From contig NC_065880.2 in the NCBI RefSeq assembly GCF_932274485.2, positions 74,829,730 through 74,893,729 on the forward strand: DNA of 64,000 bases, written 5' to 3'. The stretch is from Patella vulgata. Taxonomy: Eukaryota > Mollusca > Gastropoda > Patellidae. A model generated the notes under the pieces. It ran no database searches, was not told the origin of the DNA, and saw only the letters and a list, made by a program, of their open reading frames with translations. This document shows, one piece after another, positions 13,001 to 22,870 of the stretch; the stretch's first letter is position 1; each line of letters begins with the position of its first letter. Both the position numbers and the translations under genes were made by a program.

Positions 13001-16000
13001 AGTCAGATAATGCATCTTTAATGCATATTTAGTTGTCTGGCAACTTATCTTTTTTTAGATTATATACGACTTGGACACTGAAGTGTGTTATATTTACCAT
13101 CAAAACATCCAGTAATTTATTCTGTTCGTTGACTGTTTGATTTTGTTGATATTAGATCTCGTTACTTTAAAATAAACATCTTGGTGTAGGATACATATGA
13201 AAAGTATTGAAATTGTGAATAATACCAAATTAATGTATAGTTGGAGGGGTGAGGGGCATAAGGTCTGTCATTGAGTCAAGTGGCGTGCTTTCGATCATAA
13301 GATTGTATGTGACAGAGAGTAGGAACCCCTAACCAAGAATCTTATGGGTTTCTCCAGGTCTTCCAGTTTGCCCCCACTGCTGAAAACCCCTACAATTCAA
13401 GCATTATATTTATATAAAATTGAACTGTATGTTAGCCCCGAAATGACTTAGTTTGTGTTGTGTGGATGTTAAACCCCATCCCTACATATTATTTCCACTG
13501 AGCTTATCTTTTTCACAGATTTCATTCCAAAATGTTCATGTACATACGTTATTATTTCCTCTGTTTAACCCTTTCAATGCTAGACGTAAATCCACTGCCT
13601 GTGCTAGACCCTTTTTTGAGGAAAAAAGGGAGGTTGGAACTGAACGCCAAGCAGTACTTATGGAAGCTTTTATGAAAAATCTTTTTGTCTGTTGGGGTGG
13701 GCATGAGGTTGGGCTAAGAGGAAAAAATAGAATTTTGGAAATTAGCATAATAATGTAGTCACGTGACGTCATGGCGGCCATTTTGGATTTCTCATTTCTC
13801 ACTAAAGCTAACACGAAAACGAATTTTTCTCCATGAAATACTTAAAAGATATTGTTTTTTTCACTGGATTTTGATAAAGATATATAAAATGAACAAAAAT
13901 ATCAATAGCAGCCATGAGCAATGCCGTCACGAACACGCGCATCACGTCTCCTGCTGCCATGACCACGTGCGGATTGCAATACCTTGTTTTTACTTTCACT
14001 TTCACTTTCATCCCCAAGTCCCATATCATTTTCAAGATAGTCAGTCAATAGATCGACACGTTCGGGACTCAGGAATTGCCTACGTCTTTTTACGATCCAG
14101 CAGGCCAGCATTATTATCAACATCAGAATTATTGTCAGAATCTACTGCAGACACAGGGCTATCGTGTTCACATTGGGCTTGTTCATCATGCACGAGAGAC
14201 ATAGCTAGCCATGGGCAGAACGTCGCGCAATAAATCACACACTTCATAATACCAATCACTGTCCTGACTACTATCATTTTCAAGTAACTGGAAACGAATT
14301 ATGTGTATCACCCGCCTCGAAATTGTCCACGTGTTGGTCAGCAAGACGTCATTCACGACTTCGTCAAGAGTGCATCGTCTACGTTGTCACTATGCACTCC
14401 ACCATTTTACGGTTTGCCGCTTTGAAACACGTGAAAATATGTTTTAGTGTATAGAAAATACAATAGATGGCACTTGCAGTTACGGTACTAATTTTAGCGA
14501 GGGCTTTACTGAGTACACAGTAATACCCGGTACGCGCATTTTACCGACATTTTATAATACCCGGTACTACCGGGTATACGCAGTGAAAGGGTTAAATGGA
14601 CATACACATGTACCTGGTACATATCTTATTACATATCTGGTACCTGACAAGGAGTATGGCTGCCTGTCCAACCTCGTGGGTTTTCTCTGGGTCCTCTGGT
14701 TTCCTCAAACAGCTAAAGACCCAAATCTACAAGCATTATATATTGAAATAGAATTGAATTTGTGTCAAGTGGACCTTATCCCCCCCCCTCTCTCTCTCTC
14801 TTTCTCTCTCTTATTATAAAAGTTCACTTTACATGGAAGCAAAGGTATTTTATCGTTTACATGTTTTAGTGTATTTAGCGTTGTTTTACCTGGAGTTTGT
14901 GTAATGTCAGGATGACTGATCTAAGGTAAATATTGTACCGTCAATGTGTCTGCCCACAGGTTTGTTTGTCTAGTTACACACTCAATACACAAGGACCTAA
15001 TATAACTATCTTCAATCTCTATATCTACAAATAGTTCATTTTGACATTCAAATGTCTTTGTGCAGGTCAGTTTAGTTCAGTTTCAGCTTATAAGAAAAAT
15101 TGATTGATGTATTCCTCTTAGAGAAAAAGCGAGTTACGTGTTAACTTTAATTCGTATAGTGGTTTCGATGTCAAGTTTGTACATGGCGACTGGCGAGGAG
15201 TACCGTCGTCTCCCCAGCCCCATGAATTTTCTTCGGGTCCTTCACTTCCCTCCCATTGCTAAAAAGTAAAAGACCCCTAGAAGCGAGCGAATAATTAAAA
15301 TAAAATTGTATCATGTTAGGCCTTGAATGACCTGGTGTGTTTTTTCAGTGAAAAAAATATTTGTTTGAAGTGATTATTAAAAAAAATGAACGATTGAGAT
15401 GAAAGTCATTTGAATCAAGGTCATTTTTATATTAAGATTACAATGTCATCATAAACATGTCGTTTTATCAAGTGGTTTAAATTATCAACCTGGGGTGCCG
15501 GTGGGTTGGACATGTGACTAAAGCAAAAAACAATCTTGATTTGGGGAAGTTAGATATCAGTTTTACAAAGATCTCATTGTTTTAAAAACTTGTATCTTAG
15601 TTCCAATATGTTCAACTGGTATATTGTTACCCTTTTTTACCGTTATGATACCGTGCCCCTGACTTAACAAGTGGTATTGTCATACACTGATTTAAATTTA
15701 TATGAAATTATACGGAAAATACATGTAGGCTAAAACAAACAACAGACATTGTCTCTTTGAGGACTAAAGATCTAGACTGATAGCTGACAGTACAGGGGTA
15801 GGGGTGTTGAGTGGTCTAACATGTGCGCTTTAGATCATAAGGTCAGTCATTGAGTCAAGTGGCGTGGTTTCAATCCCAAGCTTGTATGTGACAAGGAGTA
15901 GGTTCACCTGCCCAACTTCATAACTTTTTTTCTGGTTTCCCCTCCCACTGTTATAGATCCCTCTGCGCCAGTGAATTATTGAAATAAAATTGAACCATAT

Positions 16001-16959
16001 GTTAGTCCCGAAATGACCTAGTTTGTGTTGAGCCTCTTTCTCTATATAGTACATATAATTTTCTGGCCTCTATTATCAATGTCAAGTGTTCATAGATTGT
16101 CTATAGATAAGCTGTAGTTTATTACAAGGAAAGAGTCACACACACATCTATGAGTCATATCATTAAACTAGATAATATAGAAGACATTGATAAACTTTTA
16201 TATTATATCATATAATAATCCCTGATTGTTCTCAAGATCATCTTCTGCCTCCAGTAATATTGTAATCAAAATTAGAAATAATCCCTGAGCAAGAAACTTG
16301 ACAAAACTATGTGTAGATATAGTGGTTTAATCCATGGATGGCAGACAGGTCACAGATTAGTAAATTTCATGTTCTCCATTCATTAGATATCAAATTTGGT
16401 TAAAGAGCATAGGTCATTCATCTTGACATTTTGTCATTATGACCACATAATTATGATATCAATAGGCCATTCAGATGCTTATTATTTGAACTAGTTTAAA
16501 ATCGCCAAGGTTTTTTTATGATAGGATAAAGCCAGTCTTGCTAGGTTAACAATATGTACTGGTAGACCTCGGCAGTTAAAAGTTAATTACATATAGGCAC
16601 ATGTCATTATTTTGCTAGGAAAATACATTTTCTACATGTCCAAAGCTAGCTGGAGTCTGTGTATTTAAGCAAAGAAAGCTTTCTCAGAATCAGAAAGAGA
16701 GTTGGGTTTTTTAACTGGTCTATTTGCCCCATCTTCGCATTCAGATGATGTCCAAAGAAAACTTATCTCGTAGCACACTGTATAGTGTACACCCATCTTC
16801 ATTTGCACAGTTTTACTCTTTAATTTCCTTATGATATGAATTTTTATATTACAGGAATTAGAAGATATTGATAGAAAGTTAAATTTTTTAAATAAAAGAA
16901 TAGCAGAAGCTGATGATGCTAACTGGACTGGCATGTTCCGTAAAAATCCACTATGGTGA
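4083..16959 (+). CDS. MBIP-like coiled-coil protein, 5' end unresolved
   Basis: Six exons join in frame: 4083-4210, 6281-6345, 7048-7085, 7915-7994, 9421-9483 and 16855-16959 (stop TGA 16957). They encode about 158 residues. All introns are GT-AG, with phases 0, 2, 1, 0, 0. The C-terminal half reads DIITRIEKLESSCPQL and then ELEDIDRKLNFLNKRI. This resembles the two helical segments ending vertebrate MBIP (LE-x-x-S-P followed by a LDEKISALKQAL-type helix). MBIP is a scaffold subunit of the nuclear ATAC histone acetyltransferase complex and was first described as a binder of the kinase MAP3K12. The N-terminal part is acidic and unrecognised. The first visible exon has a strong acceptor (tttttttgtag), so at least one upstream exon exists. 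The family assignment rests on remembered motif spacing, so another coiled-coil protein remains possible. Confidence 0.6.
4237..4575 (-). repeat. SINE B, minus orientation, diverged
   Basis: The body runs from tgctaatgaagatgggcata at the left to a tRNA-like head near 4545-4575 (ttcacttagccactcactac in this orientation). The TTTCA tail is missing at the left end. It sits in the first intron of the MBIP-like gene. Confidence 0.75.
4604..4665 (+). repeat. SINE B 3' end fragment
   Basis: It holds the terminal AGGACGTTAAACCCCATTTC followed by TTTCATTTCG, immediately right of a minus-oriented SINE B. Confidence 0.75.
5036..5168 (+). repeat. SINE A 3' fragment
   Basis: It shows the core gggttttctcctgtttcctc and a 3' end like gagtggacattaaaccctct. 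The tRNA-like head is missing. Confidence 0.7.
5708..5838 (-). repeat. SINE B, internally deleted, minus orientation
   Basis: A tail-side piece (tgaattgaaattaagtttaa) is followed directly by the head-side piece cggccaacactgcgatcgaa through actgagccactgctgctccc. About 200 bp of the body is gone. Confidence 0.6.
6509..6790 (+). repeat. SINE B, diverged, near full length
   Basis: The head gtcacggtggctcagtgagt carries an A-box-like segment, with a B box at gtgttcgatcc. It ends actaaaccccatttcattta. It lies in the intron between exons 6281-6345 and 7048-7085. Confidence 0.75.
7048..7085 (+). CDS. 38-nt internal exon of the MBIP-like gene
   Basis: A very short exon lies between tttttttccag and gtaagt. 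It completes an Asn codon from the previous exon and encodes PYKLEIVRRHQN. Phase 2 enters and phase 1 leaves, and both match the neighbouring exons, which is the main support for so small an exon. Confidence 0.65.
7180..7280 (+). repeat. SINE A internal fragment
   Basis: The B-box-adjacent part (cttgtatgtgacaaggtgta) and the start of the core (tagttttctctggttttccc) are present. It sits just left of a full-length SINE A. Confidence 0.6.
7312..7583 (+). repeat. SINE A, full length with 8-bp TSD
   Basis: The tRNA-like head ttgatggccgaatggttagc is followed by a B box at ggtttcgattc, the core and the 3' end tggacgttaaaccccatttc with a CT tail. AAATAAAG flanks it on both sides (7304-7311 and 7584-7591). 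Confidence 0.85.
7660..7830 (+). repeat. SINE A 3' fragments, tandem and degenerate
   Basis: Two successive copies of the stretch taaagacccctatgcgtgag are followed by one 3' end (gagtggacattaaa), which looks like a partial tandem duplication of the SINE A 3' half. Confidence 0.6.
8054..8201 (+). repeat. SINE B 3' half
   Basis: It runs from gatagttggaattcgatgta to gggacgttaaacccaatttc with a short TTTCA-like tail. The head is missing. Confidence 0.75.
8222..8390. mobile_element. Possible pogo/Tigger-type MITE
   Basis: The ends CAGTAGAACTTG and (inverted) CAGTAGAATTTT match the CAGTAGA-type termini of pogo/Tigger elements. The left flank ends in TA, but the right TA is not intact. The interior contains CGAACACTTGCTTCAACGAG, in the style of Tigger subterminal repeats. 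Confidence 0.4.
9103..9177 (+). pseudogene. Short helix-turn-helix-like relic, possible pogo/Tigger
   Basis: A 24-codon open run reads RVIAKIVGVGNTQIHGILKR and ends at TGA. It resembles the N-terminal helix-turn-helix of pogo/Tigger transposases and lies 0.7 kb from ends of that type. It is too short to be decisive. Confidence 0.25.
9484..10546. other. Intron, nothing recognised
   Basis: Start of the 7.4-kb intron of the MBIP-like gene. An open frame at 9748-9978 has no recognisable domain and no splice support. Confidence 0.4.
10547..10595. repeat. Poly-C then poly-A low-complexity tract
   Basis: Runs of C broken by single bases lead into a run of A, inside the large intron. Confidence 0.85.
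10655..11135 (+). mobile_element. TTAA-MITE-1, full-length copy
   Basis: The terminal inverted repeats are AGATGCCTTATGTAGGATTT and AGATGCATTATGTAAGATCT, each flanked by TTAA (10651-10654 and 11136-11139). The 481-bp body carries no transposase. This copy is the clearest reference for the family in the window. Confidence 0.8.
11140..12181. other. Intron, nothing recognised apart from (ATT)n
   Basis: AT-rich intron sequence with a short ATT microsatellite near 11672-11690. Confidence 0.4.
12182..12634. repeat. Tandem duplication, unit about 223 bp
   Basis: Two copies contain gatttaatatttctttccaa (12204 and 12427), ttgcccttgatcactct and tgatacaaggaaacctatgc. Related sub-blocks recur inside each unit, so the array has an older, shorter periodicity as well. 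Confidence 0.85.
12695..13017 (+). mobile_element. TTAA-MITE-1, shorter copy
   Basis: AGAAGCTTTATGTAAGATTT at the left and inverted AGATGCATTATCTGACTGTT at the right are flanked by TTAA (12691-12694 and 13018-13021). The 323-bp body is an internally deleted version of the copy at 10655. Confidence 0.75.
13240..13484 (+). repeat. SINE A, diverged
   Basis: The head is partial; gtctgtcattgagtcaagtg, the core and gtggatgttaaaccccatcc are present. The CT tail has decayed. Confidence 0.7.
13569..14591 (-). mobile_element. piggyBac-like element, non-autonomous
   Basis: The element is flanked by TTAA (13565-13568 and 14592-14595). Its ends start CCCTTTCAATGC and, inverted, CCCTTTCACTGC, which fits the TTAA target and CCC terminus of piggyBac transposons. 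The right end holds the subterminal palindrome acccggtactaccgggt. On the minus strand, short open frames around 13902-14283 encode acidic serine-rich pieces (GLGDESESES, VDSDNNSDVD), like the acidic leader of piggyBac transposases, but no catalytic domain is present at 1.02 kb. Confidence 0.65.
14641..14812 (+). repeat. SINE A, 5' truncated
   Basis: It begins near tctggtacctgacaaggagt, carries the core with a single-base difference, and ends in a long CT tail. Confidence 0.75.
15150..15346 (+). repeat. SINE A, diverged fragment
   Basis: It holds a B-box remnant (ggtttcgatgtc), a rearranged core and the segment cgaataattaaaataaaatt. The 3' tail is lost. Confidence 0.6.
15796..16044 (+). repeat. 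SINE A, near full length
   Basis: The head has agtggtctaacatgtgcgct and a B box at ggtttcaatccc. It ends agtttgtgttgagcctcttt. AGTACA appears close to both flanks, a weak target-site duplication. Confidence 0.7.
16045..16749. other. Intron, nothing recognised
   Basis: Last repeat-poor part of the large intron before the terminal MBIP-like exon. Confidence 0.4.
16750..16812 (+). repeat. SINE B fragment next to a splice acceptor
   Basis: The stretch ctcgtagcacactgtatagt through acccatcttcatttgcacag is SINE B 3'-side sequence, ending about 40 bp before the acceptor at 16853-16854. Confidence 0.6.
16855..16959 (+). CDS. Terminal coding exon of the MBIP-like gene
   Basis: It follows a 7.4-kb repeat-filled intron. 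It encodes the second heptad-like helix ELEDIDRKLNFLNKRI and an aromatic tail ending NPLW before TGA. A SINE B fragment ends only about 40 bp upstream of the acceptor ttatattacag. Confidence 0.65.
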   Translation, partial: ELEDIDRKLNFLNKRIAEADDANWTGMFRKNPLW

Positions 16960-17027
16960 TATCTTAGAACACTTCATTGACAACTGAGCCACATTTGACA
17001 GCATTACAATATATTGATACAAATTTT

Positions 17028-17033
17028 ATTAAA
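17028..17033 (+). terminator. Possible poly(A) signal ATTAAA
   Basis: The ATTAAA variant lies 69 bp after the stop of the MBIP-like gene, in an AT-rich context. Confidence 0.4.
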
Positions 17034-17275
17034 ATATTATTTATTATAACCATGTGGACATCTAGCCACTGTGAAAAGTACTATGGCATCCATGAATGCA
17101 TTATGTACAGTTGTTTCTTGATAAATGGATGATTATAGTTGGAACAAGTTGTGGGACCTCGAGTCCGAGTTCAGTCGGGTCATTGATGTGACTCGTGGGA
17201 CTCTAGTCCAAGTTGCGAGACTTGAGTTCCGACCTCTGGTTATCGCTGTATGTAACTTTTAAACCGCCTATTCTC

Positions 17276-17445
17276 AATGTCCATCTTGATTATCTCGATC
17301 TGTGCAGATAAGTAAGATGTTAAACCCCATTTGTGTCCTCAATGCAAATGCTAAGTCATGAGTATGAATCCATGTTTGTACTCAACACGAATTACGGTCA
17401 ATTTCCTTGGTTTACTCCAGTTTCTTTCTACTGCTACAGAGCCCT
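17276..17445 (+). repeat. SINE B and SINE A fragments, adjacent
   Basis: 17276-17333 ends in agatgttaaaccccatttgt (SINE B-like). 17340-17445 shows a degenerate SINE A core (ttggtttactccagtttctt). Confidence 0.5.
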
Positions 17446-17496
17446 GAATGCAATATGACACGACTCTTGCTATCTAGCTATATACATCAAAGTAAA

Positions 17497-17632
17497 AATA
17501 CACCATATGTAAATCCTGTGTTTGTGTTCAGTGTGTATCTAGCCTTAGTACTTTTCACATTGGATAATACACCATATGTAAATCCTGAGTTTGTGTTCAG
17601 TGTGTATCTAGCCCTAGTACTTTTCACATTGG
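17497..17632. repeat. 68-bp tandem duplication
   Basis: Two copies of aatacaccatatgtaaatcc through ttttcacattggat differ at only a few bases. The duplication is open in one frame, but nothing suggests it is coding. Confidence 0.85.
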
Positions 17633-17659
17633 ATAATATGAAGATGCTCCAGTACATGT

Positions 17660-17918
17660 GGGGGGGTTGGATGGCTAAATGGTTAGCGTGCGCGCGCTGT
17701 ATCATAAAGTCTGTCATTGAGTCGACTGGCATGGTTTCGAATCCCCTGTTGTACGTGGCTAGGAGTAGGGTCGCCTATCCAACCTCGTGGGTTTTCTCCG
17801 GGTCCTCCGGTTTCCTCCCACTGCTAAAGACCCCTACGCGCAAGCGAATTATGTAAATAAAATAGAACCATATGTTAGTCCCGAAATGACCTAGTTTGTG
17901 TCGAGTGGACGTTAAACC

Positions 17919-17960
<42 letters not shown>
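17660..17960 (+). repeat. SINE A, full length, 9-bp TSD
   Basis: This is the best-preserved SINE A. It has an A-box-like TGGCTAAATGG, a B box GGTTTCGAATCC, the core CGTGGGTTTTCTCCGGGTCC, the 3' motif GTGGACGTTAAACCCCATC and a pure CT tail of about 35 bp. AGTACATGT flanks it (17651-17659 and 17961-17969). Confidence 0.92.
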
Positions 17961-17961
<1 letters not shown>

Positions 17962-18345
17962 GTACATGTAGTGTTTTTATTGCCATTTGTATTTAACCTA
18001 CAACTGCCATATTTCAACTTCATTCCCATGCACTTGTTCTTGAAAAATAAGGCCCATTTTCCATGTACATGGTTCCGAACTGGACCTTTTCCATGAACAG
18101 GCACAAAAGTGTACAGGCCTTAGACCTGTTGAAATACTTTCTTTATTTAGTCCTTGTTAATATTTCTTTTATGTTTTAATTACACTGTAGAAGTGATATG
18201 CCAAAATATTTGATTGCAAATTATATGGGCCTATATATAGCCTTATCAGGTTATCAATTCAACTGCATTATATTTTTATTACGATAATTTTCTGTGAACA
18301 AAATAACAGTGATGAAGCTGCCAATATTGTCTAACTTTTATTTAA

Positions 18346-19032
18346 AGATGCATTATGTAAGATAGGAGGCGTTAATCGTCTACTGATTAGCCAAAGTGAT
18401 TTGCATTTAATCAAATTTTCATCTTTACCGTCCACCGAATTGAAATCGATTACCCTAATCAACGAATTAATAGACACCGAATTTCTAAGCAATTACCACA
18501 AATTGCAAAATCACCTCTAGGTGCGATTTCATCACATGTTTTTTTTTCAACTATGTCTAGCCACAAGAATTGTTTACAGCTAATCCGCGCATTAACAAGT
18601 TCCCCAAAGCACTTTGAAATTGAATATACCGTCACATGACTTATCCATTAAATTCAAATTGATTTGGCAAGTCGATAAAAAAGCCTTTAGATAAAGAGCT
18701 GGCCAATCTCGCTATTATAGTTCAAAAATAGATAACGAAAAGGGAATTTATTCTAAGCTAGGTTATAAGTGTTTGAGGTTTTGACATCATAGTTGTGATT
18801 GTCAAGTACCATTGCTACAATAACAAAGTCTTGATTATCCATTTTATCGTTAAATTATTAAACGCCAGGAGTGTTCTAATCCATTCAATATCTAAGCCAT
18901 TCGATGACCTAGAGTTGATTATGGGATTTTTATGTTAATAAATGTCTAAATAATATCAGTAATTTATATAACATTTGAAGCTAGGAAAAAAAGATCTGTA
19001 ATAGATAGATTCAGCTCTTGCATAATGTCTTT
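18346..19032 (+). mobile_element. TTAA-MITE-1, long copy with an internal insert
   Basis: It is flanked by TTAA (18342-18345 and 19033-19036). The left end reads AGATGCATTATGTAAGATA. About 320 bp of sequence absent from other copies (about 18367-18690) separates the left terminus from the usual interior, which resumes at ttagataaagagctggccaa. The extra block is either a nested insertion or sequence lost from the other copies. Confidence 0.7.
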
Positions 19033-19466
19033 TTAAATAGAATTTTATCATACCGGTAATACGATAATTTTCTGCGTAAAGATGAAGACTGATGAATCTG
19101 CCAATATTGTCTATAGAATACAAGGTTTCAACTTCGAGAAGAATACATTTGGCAAACATATTACAGACATCTTGAATAGCAGTTGGGAAGAGTGCCATAA
19201 ACGATTTATTGGCTTATGTTTTTATTCTGGTCACAAGTATGAAGTGTATAACACTCAGTAGATATAGTAAATCACTTATCTATTATATATAAGTGTGAGT
19301 AAAACCCAGACAATTTTAGCTTATCTTGCTTGTAAATATAAGAGTGAAGTTCTGTATATTATTAATGCTCAAGATATATTATTCTGCTGTACTGTACATT
19401 TGCATAGGGCCAGAGTTCAAATCTATATATTTGTGATTGTTGTTTGTCAGTCTGCTCCTTTGTTAG

Positions 19467-19590
19467 GATTTGGGTGGCCGCAAGGTCTGTCATTGAGTCA
19501 AGTGTGTGGTTTTGATTCCCCACTTGTATGTGAAAAGCAGTAGGGTCGCCTGTCCAACCTTGTGGGTTTCCTCTGGATCTTCCATCCCCC
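19467..19590 (+). repeat. SINE A fragment
   Basis: It keeps aaggtctgtcattgagtcaa, the B box ggttttgattccc and the start of the core. The 3' half is absent. Confidence 0.65.
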
Positions 19591-21142
19591 CCTTCCACCC
19601 CCACTACTATTCACAAATATATGTACACTGCCTATTGATGAAGAGCAACATATATTATTCCCACTGTATTCAATTTGTGTATTCTGTTTTTGTGAGAAAT
19701 ATATGATTGTTCTTGTATGATTAGTTGTATATTTGAGAATTTTAAATTCCTATTTATTTATGTAAAATTGTTAATGTGTTGTACTACCTCAATGTAAATA
19801 TCTCCTCTAAATCAATATTTATATTATGTTATTTTTTTTAAATGTAAATATTTTTGGATGTCTTTTATTTTTGAAACTTTTTTTGTGTTCAGCAGCAAGG
19901 TTCATACATCCTCTTCATCAATTTTATTTTTTTTTGAAAATGCGTCTGTCATTTCCAAACAATTCAATGTATCATTCATTTCTCTTTAAACATGAATCTA
20001 GAAGAGTTGATTTTTCTTTCAGTAGTAAAATTAATTTAGGAACAATATAAATCCCTTGCAAACTACAATATCGTGAAAGATAAATCTCTAATAGGAACAT
20101 CAGTGCAAAAATTGTGCAATTCTGTTCAGTATATACAAAGATATATTGAAATCAAATTTCATTGATCTATGCTGATCACCCCCCACAATTTTGTTGTGGG
20201 CTAAGAGAAGTGATAGGTCTATTTTAATTCCAATTAAATCAAGGTTGTGAGGTTATCTAGTGTTAGTATATTGATTCTGATTAAATGTTAAAAGATCAAT
20301 CCGAGTACATATTTAGTCTTGATTAAGCCATTAGAAAATCGATATTTTAGTGAAAAATGCATATGACAAATCATTACTTTAAAAGAAACTTTCAGGGAAT
20401 TCTTTATGTAGGAACATGTATGGGCAGCAACAATTTTCCTCATATCAGATTTGAACGGTGATAAAATTTGAACCTTGCTGCTTTGTGTTTGTTCCGTTTT
20501 CTCATGGGATTTATTATTTTGGATGAGTATTTAGCAGCTATTTAAAAACTTTTACAATTTCATTTATTATTTATTATCATTTGTGTTCTAAAAATGTTTC
20601 AGCCATCTAAGAATCGGCCGCATATGATCGGTGTTTACTACAAGTAGGAATATTTTTCACCTTGACTTATAACTTTATATTATACATATTGATTACCTAT
20701 ATCCACCTGTAGCCAGCACCTTTATTGTTGAAATATAAATATAGATTACTTATACCTACCCAGAATCACTGATGAGGCACTACCCCATTTCAGAAGGCAT
20801 CCAATCAAATAGTGAAATTAATTTGAATACAAATTTTATGTTATCTGTTTTGACATATTTGAAATGTCTTCCTTTCGCACATCTCTATAGCACTTGGCAG
20901 ATTCCGTTACTCTACATCTAGCCTAGGCTGAATGATGGTAAGTGATATGTTCCTACGCCTATACAATTGCGATGCGGCACTGGTTTACTTATTAGGAAAA
21001 CTTGCCGCTTTTAAAAAGAAGTTATCAAAATTGGGTCGTTCGAAGCGTGTGTAGAAATTTCAGTGCAAAGTTGTCCTTGTTTAAAGAAAATTGGATAAAC
21101 TTGAAAGAAAAACAGCTTCAGGCTTTGAAATACTTGTATGAT
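19591..21142. other. No gene recognised
   Basis: AT-rich intergenic sequence. I found no exon pattern or repeat that I can name. Confidence 0.4.
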
Positions 21143-21172
21143 CATGGACCTTATAATATTATAAGGTCCATG
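21143..21172. repeat. 30-bp perfect palindrome
   Basis: catggaccttataat followed directly by its reverse complement attataaggtccatg, with no spacer. Confidence 0.9.
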
Positions 21173-21199
21173 GTATGATAAAACATTCTTCAAAGGCGT

Positions 21200-21400
21200 T
21201 GTCATGGGCAACGCCGTTGGTAATCCGGGAACTTGACAGTAGTTCCAATGGCGGACTTCGTCATACAGCCGAGGCGAGATGTACGATACTGGAATCTGCT
21301 GACGTTTGCCAATTGGGTCCTATAACAGAGTCTTGGGTATACAATCAAGGAGTTGACCCCTGACATCACCAATCCTTTGTACACTACTGTATCTACTTGT
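21200..21400. repeat. Member of a diverged dispersed pair
   Basis: Shares the order of motifs (gtatacaatcaaggagttg, acatcaccaatcctttgtac) with 24740-25040 (catatacaaccaagcagttg, acctcaccaaacccctgcac). In the plus frame an ATG at 21248 opens MADFVIQPRRDVRYWNLLTF and reaches a stop within 26 codons. Its function is unknown. Confidence 0.4.
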
Positions 21401-21589
21401 GATTCTATTGTTGTATTTATTATGTAAACTAAAATAGATGTATTTTTATTATTACATTATTAATGTAGCAGTTCTTTGTTCAAAATATATATTTTAAAAA
21501 TGTAACTTTTGTTAATTATAGTAGATTATTTTAGTTGTAATATAAAGCATATGGTTTAATGATACACAAATTTATTATTATATTTATAC

Positions 21590-22020
21590 AATATATTAAT
21601 TTGTACTGCTTATTTACACAATTGGTTCTTTTTATTTATTAATTAGTACTGTATATGTATGTGTATTATATATTAGTTGGTACTGTGTATGTAATACACA
21701 TGTATTACATGTATATATTAATTGGTACTGTATGTGTATTATATATTAGTTGGTACTGTGTATGTATTACATGTATATATTAATTGGTACTGTATGTGTA
21801 TTATATATTAGTTGGTACTGTGTATGTATTACATGAATATATTAATTGGTACTGTATATGTACATGCATTAATCAGTACTGTGTTATATGTAATATATTA
21901 ATTGGTACTGTATTATATGTAATATATATTAAATGGTACTGTATATGTACATTATATATTAAATGGTACAGTATAATTATGAACTTGATACTGTATGTAC
22001 ATGAATTATTTGGTACTGGA
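21590..22020. repeat. AT-rich minisatellite
   Basis: More than ten imperfect units are built on ttaattggtactgtatgtgt and ttagttggtactgtgtatgt, separated by TA-rich spacers of varying length. Confidence 0.85.
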
Positions 22021-22151
22021 AAAAATATATATATTTATTGATGTTTATGTATTGTTTGTTGTTTATTGTTCTGATAGAAACATTAAGGGAAGTAGACAGG
22101 CGATCTCTCCAAAGGTCTATATATATAATCTTAGGTTTGAATTGTAGTGAG

Positions 22152-22401
22152 TGTAGGGGTGGGGGGCGAATGGTCTAACGATCTAACATGTGCGCTTTAG
22201 AGCATAAGGTAGGTCATGGGACAAGTGGTGTAGTTTCAATTCCACACTTGTATGTGACAAAAAGTAGGGTCGCCTGCCGAACCTCAAGGGATTTCTCCAG
22301 GTTCTCCGGTTTCCTCCAGCTGAATTCTAAAATACCATATGTTTGTCCCGAAATCAACTAGTTTTTGTTGAGTGCATGTTAAACCCCATCTTTCTCTCTT
22401 C
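22152..22401 (+). repeat. SINE A, near full length
   Basis: It has the head ggggcgaatggtctaacgat, a B box at agtttcaattcc, the core, and a 3' end gtgcatgttaaaccccatct with a CT tail. There is a deletion between the core and the 3' end. Confidence 0.75.
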
Positions 22402-22750
22402 TCAAATGTCAGTCATTTACTAACTGCAATGATTGAGATGTCAAACTCAATGAGAGGGTTTCCACTCCATACACCTGGTTAGACTAAAAACAATACATCA
22501 CCCTTCACAATTTGTAAACATTTATTCTATCTCCTCAACTCGTCTTGCTGTGCCTGTCTGTTTTATTGTTTGTCTGTGATGTTTTGTAACATGACTAGCA
22601 TGTTACCTAGGTAACCACAGAATCACTTACAGGTGTAATACATGTAGAGTCGTGCCTAATTTACTCTTATTTTGTTCCTCTCAATTTACCGTTGATTGAA
22701 TTTTTTACGTCCACGTTTCGGGTTTGAGATGGTTTAGGTCTATTTCTTAA

Positions 22751-22870
22751 GGCCACCTACAGAATTGGTCAAAGGTCACATTATGTAAACAGGGCTAGCG
22801 CTAACCCTTACCTATACCCTAACCCACAATCTCATCAACAATCACCTGTCCTAACCTTAAACTCATTGAT
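22751..22870. mobile_element. Half of a CCACCT-type MITE
   Basis: The left terminus gccacctacagaattggtca matches the ends of the element at 32206-32346, and the interior shares ctaaccctaacccacaatct-type sequence. The right terminus is missing. Confidence 0.5.

Noticed and set aside
13763-14233. Plus-strand open frame of 156 codons
   Set aside because: It is inside the piggyBac-like element, rich in His and Cys by codon accident, and opposite the acidic minus-strand frames that fit the element better.
17660-17740. tRNA-like A and B boxes
   Set aside because: These are the heads of SINE A copies. They do not fold as complete tRNAs by eye and are followed by SINE bodies.
21590-22041. Open frame of 85 codons in the TA-rich repeat
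   Set aside because: It is a translation of the minisatellite, with a tyrosine-, isoleucine- and cysteine-biased composition.
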